The notes under the pieces: generated by a model | Seen by the model: the letters and a program-made list of their open reading frames with translations, nothing else | Databases searched by the model: none | Told to the model about the DNA's origin: nothing | Source of the DNA: JBEDUK01 sp963781595 | GTDB taxonomy: Bacteria > Actinomycetota > UBA4738 | Direction of reading: 5' to 3' | DNA length: 64,000 nt | Assembly: GCA_963781595.1 (NCBI GenBank) | Contig: CAWAGG010000006.1 | Coordinates: 186,001-250,000, forward strand | Shown here: positions 8,701 to 16,667 of the stretch, piece after piece | How the letters are laid out: each line of letters starts with the position of its first letter | Numbering within the stretch: position 1 is the first letter of the stretch | Made by a program: the position numbers and the translations under genes

Positions 8701-10209
8701 CGTCACCTGCGCGAACCGTTGCTTGAGGAAGCCGAACACCAGTCGTGGCCGGTTCGCCAGCGGCGGCTCCGCCGTGTCGTCGCCCATCGACGAGAGCGGC
8801 TCCTTCGCCTGCGTGCCCATCTGCCGGAGGGTCCCGGTGACCTCCTCGGACGTGTAGCCGAACGCGACCTGCAGCCGCGTCAGGTCGTCCGAGCGCAGCG
8901 TGTCGTCGACGCCCGGTTCGAGCGGGCGACCGGCGGTGCCGCGCCGAAGGTGCATCGACAGCCACACGCCGTACGGCCGGTGGGACGCCAGATCGGACGA
9001 GATCTGGAAGTCCTCCAGGAGGCCGCCCGCCGCCGGATCGACGACGATCATCTCCCCGGGCCCCAGGCGTCCCCGGCGCACGCGGCCGCGGCCCTCGACG
9101 TCGACCACGCCGGCCTCCGACCCGCACGCGACCAGCCCGTCGTCGCAGGCGACGAGCCGCAGTGGCCGCAAGCCCCCCCGGTCGAGGCGAGCGCCGACGA
9201 CGTGGCCGTCCGTGAAGACCAGCCCGGCCGGACCGTCCCACGGTTCGAGCAGGCACGCGTGGTACCGGTAGAAGTCCGCGAGCGTCGGGTCGACGCTCGG
9301 GTCGTGCTCCCACGCGGGCGGGACGAGCATCGCCATGGCGTGCGACAGCTCCCGTCCTCCGCGTGTCAGGAGCTCGGCCGCCTCGTCGAGCATCGCCGAA
9401 TCCGAACCGCCCTCGTCGAGGGTGGGCGCCAGGAGCCCCTCGCTGAGCCCGGGTGGGGCGCCCAGGCGACCCCGCCGCGACCGCATCGCGGCGGTGTTGC
9501 CACCGAGCGTGTTGATCTCGCCGTTGTGACAGAGCATCCGGAACGGCTGCGCGCGCTCCCAGCTCGGCGCCGTGTTCGTCGAGAACCGCTGGTGGTAGAC
9601 CGCGAACCACGCGTCGAACCCGGGATCGGTGAGGTCAGGGTAGAAGGCGGCGAGCTGGTCGGCTGCACAGAGCGCCTTGTAGGTGACGGTCGCGAACGAC
9701 ATCGAGGCGACGTAGAGGGAGACGCCACTCGCACGAACCTCACGTTCGATCCGCCGCCGCGCCCGGAAGGCGGCGGCCTCGAGGGCTGCATCCAGCTCCG
9801 CCCCCGCGCCCCAGGGACGCCGCAGCAGGACCTGAGCGATCGCCGGTCTCGTCCGCCCGGCGTGGGGGCCCAGTGCGCACGGATCCACCGGCACCTCGCG
9901 CCAGCCGAGCACGTCGACGCTCTCCGCACGCAAGCTCCGCTCCACGATCGCGATCGCCTCGCCCGCCGTCGCGGCGTCGGGCGGAAGGAACAGCATGCCG
10001 AGACCGGCGTCGGCGAACAGCGAGCGCGGGATCGGCACCAGGAGCCCGGCGCCGTCGCCACTGACCCCGTCGGCCGCGACGGCGCCCCGGTGGCGGACGC
10101 GCCGGAGCGCCTCGAGCGCGGTCGCGACCAGGCCGTGGGTCGCACGGCCACCCGCGTCCGCGACGAACCCGATCCCGCACGCGTCCCGCTCCCGAACCCG
10201 TTCGACCAT
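5737..10209 (-). CDS. gltB: Glutamate synthase large subunit
   Basis: Makes glutamate from glutamine and 2-oxoglutarate, the second half of the GS-GOGAT ammonium pathway. 1490 residues, normal for the large subunit. The N-terminus is a class II amidotransferase whose nucleophile is Cys11 in ERDACGIGF after a short propeptide. The central and FMN/synthase domains follow, with GEGGEDRSRF, the loop EGGQLPGHKV, and the 3Fe-4S cysteines in CHRDTCPTG near residue 1100. A C-terminal beta-helix (GGEAFVFDPEG) completes it. ATG at 10209 is chosen because GGAGG precedes it by 7 nt and the Cys11 position fits; the frame is open 66 codons further upstream through the leader hairpins. No gltD is present in the window, so the electron donor could be a distant GltD or ferredoxin. 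Confidence 0.96.
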   Translation of the reverse strand: MVERVRERDACGIGFVADAGGRATHGLVATALEALRRVRHRGAVAADGVSGDGAGLLVPIPRSLFADAGLGMLFLPPDAATAGEAIAIVERSLRAESVDVLGWREVPVDPCALGPHAGRTRPAIAQVLLRRPWGAGAELDAALEAAAFRARRRIEREVRASGVSLYVASMSFATVTYKALCAADQLAAFYPDLTDPGFDAWFAVYHQRFSTNTAPSWERAQPFRMLCHNGEINTLGGNTAAMRSRRGRLGAPPGLSEGLLAPTLDEGGSDSAMLDEAAELLTRGGRELSHAMAMLVPPAWEHDPSVDPTLADFYRYHACLLEPWDGPAGLVFTDGHVVGARLDRGGLRPLRLVACDDGLVACGSEAGVVDVEGRGRVRRGRLGPGEMIVVDPAAGGLLEDFQISSDLASHRPYGVWLSMHLRRGTAGRPLEPGVDDTLRSDDLTRLQVAFGYTSEEVTGTLRQMGTQAKEPLSSMGDDTAEPPLANRPRLVFGFLKQRFAQVTNPPIDPLHERSMMSIRTLVGPRAPLLTERPDAASLVELPSFLLFPDGLHRLCHGPFVVARLDATFDVDEGPAGLDRVCRRIADEAERSVRRGAALLVVSDEAVGPLRAPVPSVLATGAVQQRLIGAGLRGRTALAVDTGEAREVHHVACLLGYGADVVVPRLALAALAALADEGRIGGDRPSPAEAQERFRRAIEDGVRKVMSKLGISTVEAYRGAQAFESIGLTDDVVDRCLNGTACVPGRIGFGALGEDAVARHRAAFGAPAPALANPGFVKHRTGGEFHATNPEVIDALHAAVGVGGAEPTGDAGFRRFAELVDGRPAAEPRDLLRPLPVGPPVPLRDVEPAAAIVRRFSAGAMSHGALSAEAHETIAEALASIGARANTGEGGEDRSRFRDPRRNSAIKQVASGRFGVTPEYLAFAEELQIKMAQGSKPGEGGQLPGHKVTAEIARLRHTAPGVGLISPPPHHDIYSIEDLAQLIFDLRQANPRADVSVKLVSTVGVGVIAAGVAKAMADIVHIAGADGGTGASPLSSIKNAGLPWEVGLAEARRMLVAGNLRERVRLRVDGGFKTGRDVLIAALLGADEYSFGTALLLAEGCIMVRACHRDTCPTGIATQREDLRGKFAGTPEQVAAYLVHVAEDVRRRLAALGLRSLDEAVGRTDLLATAPADGSRAGGFDVSGLLEAAEGSAAGPAAVGDREGVRPRAERSTLGDRVADDALPAIERGDAAALRYRITNGDRAVGARLGSEIARRFGVERPPGVARIRFDGQAGQSFGAFLADGVTFELIGEANDYVGKGMGGGTVVIRPPEDDAGDPVLAGNTVLYGATGGELFVAGRVGERLAVRGSGAVAVVEGAGQHACEYMTGGTVVIIGPVGRGVGAGMSGGEAFVFDPEGLLPAKIAPGPVDARRPSFEESDRLRALVERHAALTRSTNAGSILALWDRRRSDFWRVAPRLDVVRGDGVERVGDDPTAERMSGLTRSGTVLFG

Positions 10210-10233
10210 CGACCGACCTCCACGGATACACGA

Positions 10234-10261
10234 GGACCCTTCGCCCTGGGGCGAAGGGTCC
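10234..10261 (-). repeat. Near-perfect palindrome in gltB leader (hairpin 1)
   Basis: Arms GGACCCTTCGCCC and GGGCGAAGGGTCC, 13 bp each, are separated by only two bases. It lies about 13 bp upstream of the gltB Shine-Dalgarno sequence, inside the predicted 5' untranslated leader. As RNA it would form an extremely stable hairpin. No T tract follows, so simple intrinsic termination is not evident. Confidence 0.75.
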
Positions 10262-10266
10262 AGGCT

Positions 10267-10295
10267 GCGACGGGCGGCTCCACGCCGCCCGTCGC
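10267..10295 (-). repeat. Perfect inverted repeat in gltB leader (hairpin 2)
   Basis: Arms GCGACGGGCGGC and GCCGCCCGTCGC, 12 bp with a 5-nt loop (TCCAC on the + strand), only five bases from hairpin 1. Together the two fill most of the untranslated region between the predicted gltB promoter and start codon. A role in attenuation, mRNA stability or protein binding is possible; none is shown. Confidence 0.75.
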
Positions 10296-10366
10296 GGATC
10301 AGGCGGTTACGGCCGACCTGCCGCGCTCCTCCTCGGTTCCCACACGCATATCCATATTGGCGCGGG

Positions 10367-10395
10367 AGTATGGGTCCGATTGTCCATCCTGTCAA
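10367..10395 (-). promoter_or_regulatory. gltB promoter (sigma70-type)
   Basis: On the minus strand a perfect -35 TTGACA (10395-10390) is followed after 17 bp by CATACT (10372-10367), four of six matches to TATAAT. Transcription would begin near 10360, giving an approximately 150-nt leader holding the two hairpins. This is the best consensus promoter seen in the window. Confidence 0.7.
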
Positions 10396-10428
10396 GCAGC
10401 CGAACATGACCCGCGTTGCCCGCTCGAA

Positions 10429-10466
10429 TTAACGAGACCGAAACGCGACCGGAACGTGCCGGCAAC
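10429..10466 (+). promoter_or_regulatory. GlnR-type operator, four half-sites
   Basis: TTAAC (10429), GAAAC (10440), GGAAC (10451) and GCAAC (10462) repeat with exactly 6-bp spacers, an 11-bp period. Actinobacterial GlnR sites are known as gTnAC-n6-GaAAC boxes, often in tandem. The array ends 11 bp before the amtB -10, covering a poor -35 position, the usual arrangement for an activator. It also sits about 35-70 bp upstream of the gltB -35, so it may serve both divergent genes. Strong pattern match; the identity of the regulator is inferred. Confidence 0.78.
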
Positions 10467-10477
10467 CCCCGGTGCCG

Positions 10478-10483
10478 TATAAC
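10478..10483 (+). promoter_or_regulatory. amtB -10 element
   Basis: TATAAC matches the -10 consensus at five of six positions. The matching -35 window (about 10455-10460) is CGTGCC, a poor match, consistent with dependence on the activator bound immediately upstream. The predicted leader is about 40 nt. Confidence 0.6.
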
Positions 10484-10528
10484 CCCTGCGATCGAACGGT
10501 AAGGCGAGTTGACCAACGGGAGGTCGGG

Positions 10529-11857
10529 ATGGCGCAGGTCGACACCGGAGACACCGCCTGGGTGCTCGCGAGCACGGCGCTCGTGATGTTCATGACCGTA
10601 GGCCTCGCGCTGTTCTACGGCGGCCTGGTCCGGGCGAAGAACGTCCTCGGTACCGCGATGCAGTCGATGATCGCGCTCGCCGTGGTCACGATCACCTGGG
10701 TGCTGATCGGCTACACCCTGGCGTTCGGACCCGATCACGGAGGTGTGATCGGGGGCTTGACGTACCTCGGACTGAACGGCGTCGGCGCGGACCCGACGCC
10801 GCTCGCACCGACCGTGCCCGCGACGGCCTTCATGTCGTTCCAGATGATGTTCGCCGTGATCACGCCGGCATTGATCACGGGGGCCTTCGCCGAACGGATG
10901 CGGTTCGGCGGGTGGCTGCTGTTCCTCACGATGTGGAGCGTGATCGTCTACGCGCCGGTGGCGCACTGGGTGTGGGGTGGGGGCTTCCTCGGCGCCGGGC
11001 ACCTCGGGGCGCTCGACTTCGCCGGCGGAACCGTCGTGCACATCAACGCCGGCGTGGCGGCGCTGGCGGCCGCGATCTACCTCGGCCGGCGGCGCGGGTT
11101 CGGCACGCAGCCGTTCGTTCCACACAACGTCCCGATGGTGGTCATCGGCGCGGGGATCCTGTGGTTCGGGTGGTTCGGCTTCAACGCCGGCAGCGCCCTG
11201 TCCTCGGGTGGCCTGGCCGCGAGCGCGTTCGTGGCGACCCAGCTGGGGGCGGCGGCCGGGCTGATCGGGTGGTTGATCCCGGAGTGGCTGCGCCAGGGGA
11301 AGCCGACCACCGTCGGCGCGATGACCGGCGCCGTCGCCGGGCTCGTCGCGATCACGCCGGCGTCGGGCTACGTGGGGCCTGGCGCGGCGATCGTGATCGG
11401 CCTCCTCGCCGGATCGGTCTGCTTCTTCGCGGTGAACCTGAAGACGGCGCTGCGGTTCGACGATTCCCTCGACGTCGTCGGGGTCCACATGTTCGGCGGC
11501 ATCGTGGGCGCGCTGCTGACCGGGGCGTTCGCGAGCCTCGCGATCAACCCGGCCGGCGCGGACGGCAGCATCGAACAGGTTGGGAAGCAGGCCGTCGCGG
11601 TGCTGGTGACCCTCACGTTCTCGTTCGTGGCGAGCTTCGCGCTGCTGAAGCTCACGGATGTCACCGTCGGGCTGCGCGTGACCGAGGACGAGGAGGAGCT
11701 GGGCCTGGACCTCGCCGAGCACGGCGAGGTCGGGTACACGCCCTCACCCCGCGGCCGCCTGATCCCGCCGGGCACGTCCGGCGAGCCCGACGGGGAGCGC
11801 GTTCCCGCGCACGCGCCCGCGCAGCTGATCGACCCGATCCTCGGTCCCTCCGGCTGA
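10529..11857 (+). CDS. amtB: Ammonium transporter (Amt/MEP/Rh family)
   Basis: Inner-membrane ammonium channel of 442 residues with about eleven membrane helices. Family hallmarks include the early FMTVGLALFYGGLVRAKN segment (about 15-33), the FAERMRFGGW region, the CAHWVWGGGFL-equivalent AHWVWGGGFLG, DFAGGTVVHINAG (pore region) and DVVGVHMFGGIVGALLTG near the end, with the conserved twin-histidine equivalents in VVHIN and GVHMF. A hydrophilic tail of about 60 residues follows. ATG at 10529 has GGGAGG 6 nt upstream; the frame runs 19 codons further up without a ribosome site. Divergent from gltB and preceded by the GlnR-type operator. No PII gene (glnK) follows; the next gene is convergent ilvD. 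Confidence 0.96.
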   Translation: MAQVDTGDTAWVLASTALVMFMTVGLALFYGGLVRAKNVLGTAMQSMIALAVVTITWVLIGYTLAFGPDHGGVIGGLTYLGLNGVGADPTPLAPTVPATAFMSFQMMFAVITPALITGAFAERMRFGGWLLFLTMWSVIVYAPVAHWVWGGGFLGAGHLGALDFAGGTVVHINAGVAALAAAIYLGRRRGFGTQPFVPHNVPMVVIGAGILWFGWFGFNAGSALSSGGLAASAFVATQLGAAAGLIGWLIPEWLRQGKPTTVGAMTGAVAGLVAITPASGYVGPGAAIVIGLLAGSVCFFAVNLKTALRFDDSLDVVGVHMFGGIVGALLTGAFASLAINPAGADGSIEQVGKQAVAVLVTLTFSFVASFALLKLTDVTVGLRVTEDEEELGLDLAEHGEVGYTPSPRGRLIPPGTSGEPDGERVPAHAPAQLIDPILGPSG

Positions 11858-11906
11858 TCCGGCGCCCGCTGCCCGTCCCTCGGCCGCGGGCGGCTCGACG
11901 AGGCCT

Positions 11907-13583
11907 TTAGCCGCAGACCGCGCCCTGCGCCGCGGAGGAGACGAGCCGCGCGTACTTCGCCAGCGCGCCGCGCTCGTACCGCGGGGCTGGGGCCTTCCAC
12001 CCCTCGCGGCGGCGCGCGAGCTCGGCCTCCGGGACCTCGAGGTCCAGGCGCCGGGCGTCGACGTCGAGGACGATCGGGTCACCCTCCTCGACCAGGGCGA
12101 TGGGGCCGCCGACCGCCGCCTCGGGCGCGACGTGACCGATGCAGAATCCGTGCGTCGCGCCGCTGAACCGGCCGTCGGTGACGAGCGCCACCTCGCGCCC
12201 GAGCCCGGCCCCGATGACCGCGCCGGTCACGGCGAGCATCTCTCGCATGCCCGGCCCGCCCTTCGGACCTTCGTACCGGATCACGATCACGTCACCGGAT
12301 TCGACCCGCCCGCCGGTCACGGCGTGGAACGCGTCGTCCTCGGCGTCGAAGATCCGCGCTCTCCCCCGGAAGGCGCGGCCGTCCATCCCGGCGATCTTGC
12401 CGACGGCGCCGTCGGGAGCGAGCGAGCCGCGGAAGATCGCGGTGCCGCCTTCGGCGTGGATCGGCTCGCCGATCGGCCGCACGACGTCGCCGTCGGGGGC
12501 CGGGGGTGCGAGCGCCGCCAGGTTCTCGGCGACCGTCGAGCCGGTGACCGTGACCGCGTCTCCGTGCAGCAGGCCGGCGTCGAGCAGGTCGCGCATCACC
12601 ACCGGCAGGCCACCGACGCGGTCGAGGTCGCTCATCACGAACCGCCCCGCGGGACGCACGTCCACGATGTGCGGGACGCGACGGCTGATCCGATCGAAGT
12701 CGTCGAGCTCGAGCTCGACCTCAGCCTCGACGGCGATCGCCATGAGGTGCAGCACCGCGTTCGTAGAACCGCCGCAGGCCATCACGACGGTGATCGCGTT
12801 CTCGAACGCCTCCCGAGTGAGGACCTTCCGTGGGCGGATGCCGCGGCGGAGGCACTCGACGACCGCCCCACCGGACATCCGAGCCAGCACGTCCCGCCGG
12901 GTGGACACCGCAGGCGGCGAGGCCGACCCCGGCAGGGACATCCCCAGCGCCTCGGCGGCGCACGCCATCGTGTTCGCCGTGTACATGCCCGCGCACGAGC
13001 CCGGGCCGGGGCACGCGACGCGTTCGATGCCCCGGACCTCGTCCTCGGTCATGGTGCCGCGCGCCGCGGCGCCGACCACCTCGAACATGTCCTGGATCGT
13101 CACGTCCTTCCCCTGCCAGTGGCCTGGAAGGATCGTGCCTCCGTACAGGAACACGGCCGGCAGGTTCAGCCGCGCGCAGGCCATGAGCATGCCCGGGAGG
13201 GACTTGTCGCAGCCGGCGATCGTGACCATGCCGTCGAACCGTTCGGCGTGCATCACCAGCTCGACCGAGTCGGCGATCACCTCGCGGGACACCAGCGACG
13301 CGCGCATGCCCTCGGTGCCCATCGAGATGCCGTCGGAGACCGCGATCGTCGTGAACTCGACGGGCACTGCTCCCGCTTCGCGGACGCCGGCCTTGGCCTC
13401 CTGCGCGAGCCGGCCGAGGTGCACGTTGCACGGCGTGACCTCGTTCGCGGACGAGGCGACCCCGACCTGCGGCCGGGTGAAGTCCTCGTCGGTGAACCCG
13501 ACGGCCCGAAGCATCGACCTGGCGGGGGCGCGTTCGATCCCCTCGGTGACGTCGGTGCTCCGCGGGCGGGTCGGGTCGCTCAT
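11907..13583 (-). CDS. ilvD: Dihydroxy-acid dehydratase
   Basis: Iron-sulfur dehydratase of branched-chain amino acid and pantothenate synthesis, 558 residues, normal length. The cluster cysteines lie in TPCNVH, AGCDKSLPGM and CPGPGSCAGMYTANTM, the three-cysteine pattern of the IlvD/Edd family. GGSTNAVLHL and DGRFSGATHGFCIGHVAPEA are further family signatures. Start ATG at 13583 fits the usual IlvD N-terminus; the upstream Shine-Dalgarno is poor, and TACGCT ends 12 nt before the ATG, so the leader may be very short. Convergent with amtB, 49 bp apart. No other ilv genes are nearby. Confidence 0.96.
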   Translation of the reverse strand: MSDPTRPRSTDVTEGIERAPARSMLRAVGFTDEDFTRPQVGVASSANEVTPCNVHLGRLAQEAKAGVREAGAVPVEFTTIAVSDGISMGTEGMRASLVSREVIADSVELVMHAERFDGMVTIAGCDKSLPGMLMACARLNLPAVFLYGGTILPGHWQGKDVTIQDMFEVVGAAARGTMTEDEVRGIERVACPGPGSCAGMYTANTMACAAEALGMSLPGSASPPAVSTRRDVLARMSGGAVVECLRRGIRPRKVLTREAFENAITVVMACGGSTNAVLHLMAIAVEAEVELELDDFDRISRRVPHIVDVRPAGRFVMSDLDRVGGLPVVMRDLLDAGLLHGDAVTVTGSTVAENLAALAPPAPDGDVVRPIGEPIHAEGGTAIFRGSLAPDGAVGKIAGMDGRAFRGRARIFDAEDDAFHAVTGGRVESGDVIVIRYEGPKGGPGMREMLAVTGAVIGAGLGREVALVTDGRFSGATHGFCIGHVAPEAAVGGPIALVEEGDPIVLDVDARRLDLEVPEAELARRREGWKAPAPRYERGALAKYARLVSSAAQGAVCG

Positions 13584-13638
13584 CGTGGACGTCGAAGCGT
13601 AGCGCACGAGCTGGCGACGCGGGTTCGCGGGTGCGGGT

Positions 13639-14193
13639 TCACGGGGTCGGGCACGCGCTCCACAGGCCGCGATCGTGAAGGCGGGCGTCCCGCTGCGCCG
13701 CCAGGAACCGATCCGCGTACCGCACGTCCGGCGGAACGGTCTCGACCGCCGCGTAGCCCTCGGCGACCAGGTCCTCGTTGAACAACGCCCCGCCGACCCA
13801 GACGTACGCGAGCGTGCGACCGTACCGATCGAACCGGTCGACGTCGTACTCGAGGCGGACCCGGACGCCTGTGAGCCTGCTCTTCGTGAAGTTGGACGCA
13901 GCGATCGCGAAGCACTCCACGGGCGTGCCGGGCTTGACCGACTCGGGCGTGTCCACGCCGATCAGGCGCACCCGAACGTCGGCGCCGCCGTCGCGCACCA
14001 CGATCGTGTCGCCGTCGACCACGCGCGTGACGAGGACGATCGGTCCCGAGAGCCGCTCCTCCGACGACTGCGGTGGACCCAGGGAACCGATCCCGGACCC
14101 GGCATCCTGTGCGGCCGAGCCACACCCGGCGATCAGCGCAACGCCGAGGATCGCGCCCGCCGAACGGAACCGTGCCCTCCGCATCCACCTCAC
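13639..14193 (-). CDS. Thermonuclease-family (SNase-like) lipoprotein
   Basis: Probable exported nuclease, 184 residues. A positive N-terminus, hydrophobic stretch and lipobox LIAGC (Cys near residue 24) mark a lipoprotein signal. The mature part is one SNase OB-fold: VVDGDTIVV, RVRLIGVDTPES (metal and catalytic Arg/Glu region), FDRYGRTLAYVW (second catalytic Arg) and NEDLVAEGYAAV. The expected catalytic residues appear present. The start codon lies 25 bp after the serS stop, so it may be cotranscribed with serS. A second in-frame Met (codon 4) is an alternative start. Confidence 0.88.
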   Translation of the reverse strand: MRWMRRARFRSAGAILGVALIAGCGSAAQDAGSGIGSLGPPQSSEERLSGPIVLVTRVVDGDTIVVRDGGADVRVRLIGVDTPESVKPGTPVECFAIAASNFTKSRLTGVRVRLEYDVDRFDRYGRTLAYVWVGGALFNEDLVAEGYAAVETVPPDVRYADRFLAAQRDARLHDRGLWSACPTP

Positions 14194-14218
14194 CGGGACG
14201 ACCGTGCGTCCGACGCGG

Positions 14219-15493
14219 TCAGTCGGCGCTGGTCCCCGGGGGGAGGTACGGCCGGAGCACCTCGGGCAGGAGGATCGACCCGTCCTCCCGCTGACCGTTC
14301 TCCATCAGGGCGATCAGGGTGCGGGCCATGGCACACAGCGTCCCGTTCAGGGTATGGACCGGCATCGTGCCGCCGCCATCGGCGACGCGCACCCGGCACT
14401 CCATCCGCCGGGCCTGGAAGTCGGTCGTGTTCGACGCCGACGTGATCTCCCGGTACCTCCCCTGGCCCGGGAACCATGCCTCGATGTCGAACTTCTTGAC
14501 CGCGGACGCCCCCAGCTCCGCCGTGCAGACGTTCACGACGCGGTACGGGAGCTCCAACGACTGCACCCATTCCTCCTCGATCGCGAGCAGCCGTTCGTGC
14601 TCGTCCTTCGATTCCTCCGGCATCACGAACGAGAACATCTCGAATTTGTCGAATTGGTGCACGCGGAAGATGCCGCGGCTGTCCTTGCCGTACGTCCCGG
14701 CCTCGCGGCGGAAACAGGACGAATAGCCGAGATAGCGCAGGGGAAGATCGTCGGGGTCAAGGATCTCGTGCGCGTGGAGCGCTGCGAGCGTCACCTCCGA
14801 CGTCCCGATCAGATAGAGCCGGTCGTCCGGATCGTCGGTCCGATAGATCTGGAACTCGTCGGTCGGGAGGAAGCCGGTGTTGAACATCGCCTCCTCGCGC
14901 ACGAGGACCGGCGTGATCACGGGCGTGAGGCCGCGGACGGCGGCGAAATCGAGCGCGTAGCGCATCAGCGCGAATTGGATCGCCACCGCGTCACGCTTCA
15001 GGAAGTAGAACCGCGAACCGGACGCGCGCACAGCGCGTGCGATGTCGATCATGTCCAGCGCCTCGCCGAGGTCGACGTGATCCTTGACTGGGAAATCGAA
15101 CCCCGGTGGTTCGCCCCACGTCCGGAGCTCCTCGTTGTCGTCGTCCGACGCGCCGTCCGGCACGGAGTCGTCGGGCGGGTTCGGCAGACGCGCGGACAGC
15201 TCGGCGAGCTCATGCTCGATCGTCGCGAGTCGCGGCTCGAGGTGCTTCAGGCGCTCGGACGCGGAACGAGCCTGTTCCTTCAGCGCCTCGCGCTCGTGCG
15301 GCGACGCATTCGCGATGGCCTTCGACGCGCGGTTCTGTTCGGCGCGGCGCTGTTCGACCTCCGTCGTCAGCACCCGCCGGTCCTCGTCGAGCGCCAGGAC
15401 CTGATCCAACGTGAGGACCGCGGACTCCCCACGGCGGCCGAGGGCGCGCCGAACCGGTTCCGGATCCTCCCGGATCGCGCGTAGGTCGAGCAC
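14219..15493 (-). CDS. serS: Seryl-tRNA synthetase
   Basis: Charges tRNA-Ser with serine. 424 residues, normal length. The N-terminal antiparallel coiled-coil arm occupies about 1-115 (many charged heptads, e.g. LTTEVEQRRAEQNR). The class II catalytic core follows with a TSE loop (LIGTSEVTL), motif 2 around FRREAGTYGKDSRGIFRVHQ and motif 3 near the C-terminus around NGTLCAMARTLIALMENGQ. Start is GTG at 15493, supported by GGGGAG about 8 nt upstream and by the canonical MLDLRAIREDPE N-terminus. Bactofilin lies 62 bp upstream on the same strand. serS is often near oriC in actinomycetes. Confidence 0.97.
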   Translation of the reverse strand: MLDLRAIREDPEPVRRALGRRGESAVLTLDQVLALDEDRRVLTTEVEQRRAEQNRASKAIANASPHEREALKEQARSASERLKHLEPRLATIEHELAELSARLPNPPDDSVPDGASDDDNEELRTWGEPPGFDFPVKDHVDLGEALDMIDIARAVRASGSRFYFLKRDAVAIQFALMRYALDFAAVRGLTPVITPVLVREEAMFNTGFLPTDEFQIYRTDDPDDRLYLIGTSEVTLAALHAHEILDPDDLPLRYLGYSSCFRREAGTYGKDSRGIFRVHQFDKFEMFSFVMPEESKDEHERLLAIEEEWVQSLELPYRVVNVCTAELGASAVKKFDIEAWFPGQGRYREITSASNTTDFQARRMECRVRVADGGGTMPVHTLNGTLCAMARTLIALMENGQREDGSILLPEVLRPYLPPGTSAD

Positions 15494-15555
15494 GGTGGCG
15501 CTCCCCGCTCCTCTGCTCCGGCTCCGGCCCCCGGCTCCGCTCCGCGGCTGGCCGG

Positions 15556-16041
15556 CTACGCGCCGGCCTTCGCGGCCTCGGGCGCGCGATCGGCGCCAGC
15601 GTCTGCCTTCGGCGCCGAGCCCGTCGACACGGCGGCATCGCCCATGATGGACTGACCCACGAAGATCGCACCCTCGGCCACCACGAGCGACTTCGACGTC
15701 ACGTTGCCGTCCACCCGACCGCCGCGGGCCAGCTCGGCCTTCGATTTCGCCATGATGTTGCCCTTGAAGTTGCCGGCGACGATCACGTTCTGTGCCTCGA
15801 TGTCGGCTTCGACCTTGCTCTGGCCGGACAGCGTGACGTCGCCCTCGGCTTTGATCTTGCCCTTCACCTGACCGTCGATCCGCAGGCTACCCGCCGACAC
15901 GAGGGTGCCCTCGAGGCGGGCGCCCTGACCCAGGACCGTCACCTCGGTGGCGGCGCCGCCGCCCGTCGTGGGGGCGGCCTTGGAGGCCACCTCGTCGGGC
16001 TGGATCGGATCCTGCCGCTCGTCGTCACCGCGTCTGAACAT
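15556..16041 (-). CDS. Bactofilin (polymer-forming cytoskeletal) family protein
   Basis: 161 residues. A disordered charged N-terminus (1-32) precedes a right-handed beta-helix of repeated short strands with regularly spaced valines and glycines (VTVLGQGARLEGTLVSAG, LRIDGQVKGKI, VEADIEAQNVIVAGNF, GRVDGNVTSKSLVV), then an Ala/Asp-rich disordered tail. This is the normal bactofilin layout; such proteins assemble into nucleotide-free filaments that scaffold cell-shape or polar processes. GAGGAGG precedes the ATG by 5 nt. It lies between serS and a DUF4446 gene on the same strand. Confidence 0.9.
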   Translation of the reverse strand: MFRRGDDERQDPIQPDEVASKAAPTTGGGAATEVTVLGQGARLEGTLVSAGSLRIDGQVKGKIKAEGDVTLSGQSKVEADIEAQNVIVAGNFKGNIMAKSKAELARGGRVDGNVTSKSLVVAEGAIFVGQSIMGDAAVSTGSAPKADAGADRAPEAAKAGA

Positions 16042-16110
16042 CCCGCCTCCTCGCTTGGCTCGCCGCTCTGCCCGCTCTCGTCCCCGCCCCGGTGCGACCG
16101 CTCGTTCGCC

Positions 16111-16629
16111 TCACCGCGCTGGCGCCACCTCTCGCCGCCCCGTCATCGCCTCGCGGATCGCCTGCTCCTCTTCGTCGGAGAGATTGTGGACACTCGTCCC
16201 TCGTTGGACCGTCTTCGCGTAGCACCTGGTGTCCTGTCGGCCATTGATAGAAGTGATGACGATGCCGTCGCCCTTGTCATCCAGGAGCGCCGCTGAGAAC
16301 GACAGCCGTCCGCCCATGTCCTCGAACGCGTCGAACCGGACCACACCGATGTGCCGAACGGTCGACCGGACCGCCTCGCCCAGCTGCTTCTCACCGTCGG
16401 CGAGTTGGATCACCGCGCCTTCGAGCCGCTGGATCGCACGTCCCTGGGCCTGCGCGATCGCGCTCAGGCGCTCGTCGTCGATCGGCGCATCGGCCCCGAT
16501 GGGCGTGCGCGAGCGGCGTGCGAGCGCGAACGCGTACCCGAGCGCCAGCAGCGCCAGCACGAGTGCCGCGATCGAGATCACGGACAGCGCGGTACCCGTC
16601 AATTCAGCGGTTGCTAGGAACGCGAACAA
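16111..16629 (-). CDS. DUF4446 family membrane protein
   Basis: 172 residues with one N-terminal membrane helix (about 10-35), a coiled-coil stretch (about 50-85) and a C-terminal domain with VRFDAFEDMGGRLSFSAALLDD-like sequence, SINGRQDTRCYAK and LSDEEEQAI, which I recognise as DUF4446. Function unknown; in firmicutes such genes lie beside chromosome-partition genes. It diverges from larC, sharing a palindromic AGTATACT that could act as -10 for both. No ATG-proximal Shine-Dalgarno stands out. Confidence 0.85.
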   Translation of the reverse strand: MFAFLATAELTGTALSVISIAALVLALLALGYAFALARRSRTPIGADAPIDDERLSAIAQAQGRAIQRLEGAVIQLADGEKQLGEAVRSTVRHIGVVRFDAFEDMGGRLSFSAALLDDKGDGIVITSINGRQDTRCYAKTVQRGTSVHNLSDEEEQAIREAMTGRREVAPAR

Positions 16630-16667
16630 CGGCGAGACGATCCTCTCCCTGCGATGACAGGGCCGAA

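Noticed and set aside
5644..10482. 1612-codon plus-strand open frame
   Set aside because: It is antisense to gltB. The product is low-complexity Arg/Pro/Asp-rich with no domain, a codon shadow in high-GC DNA.
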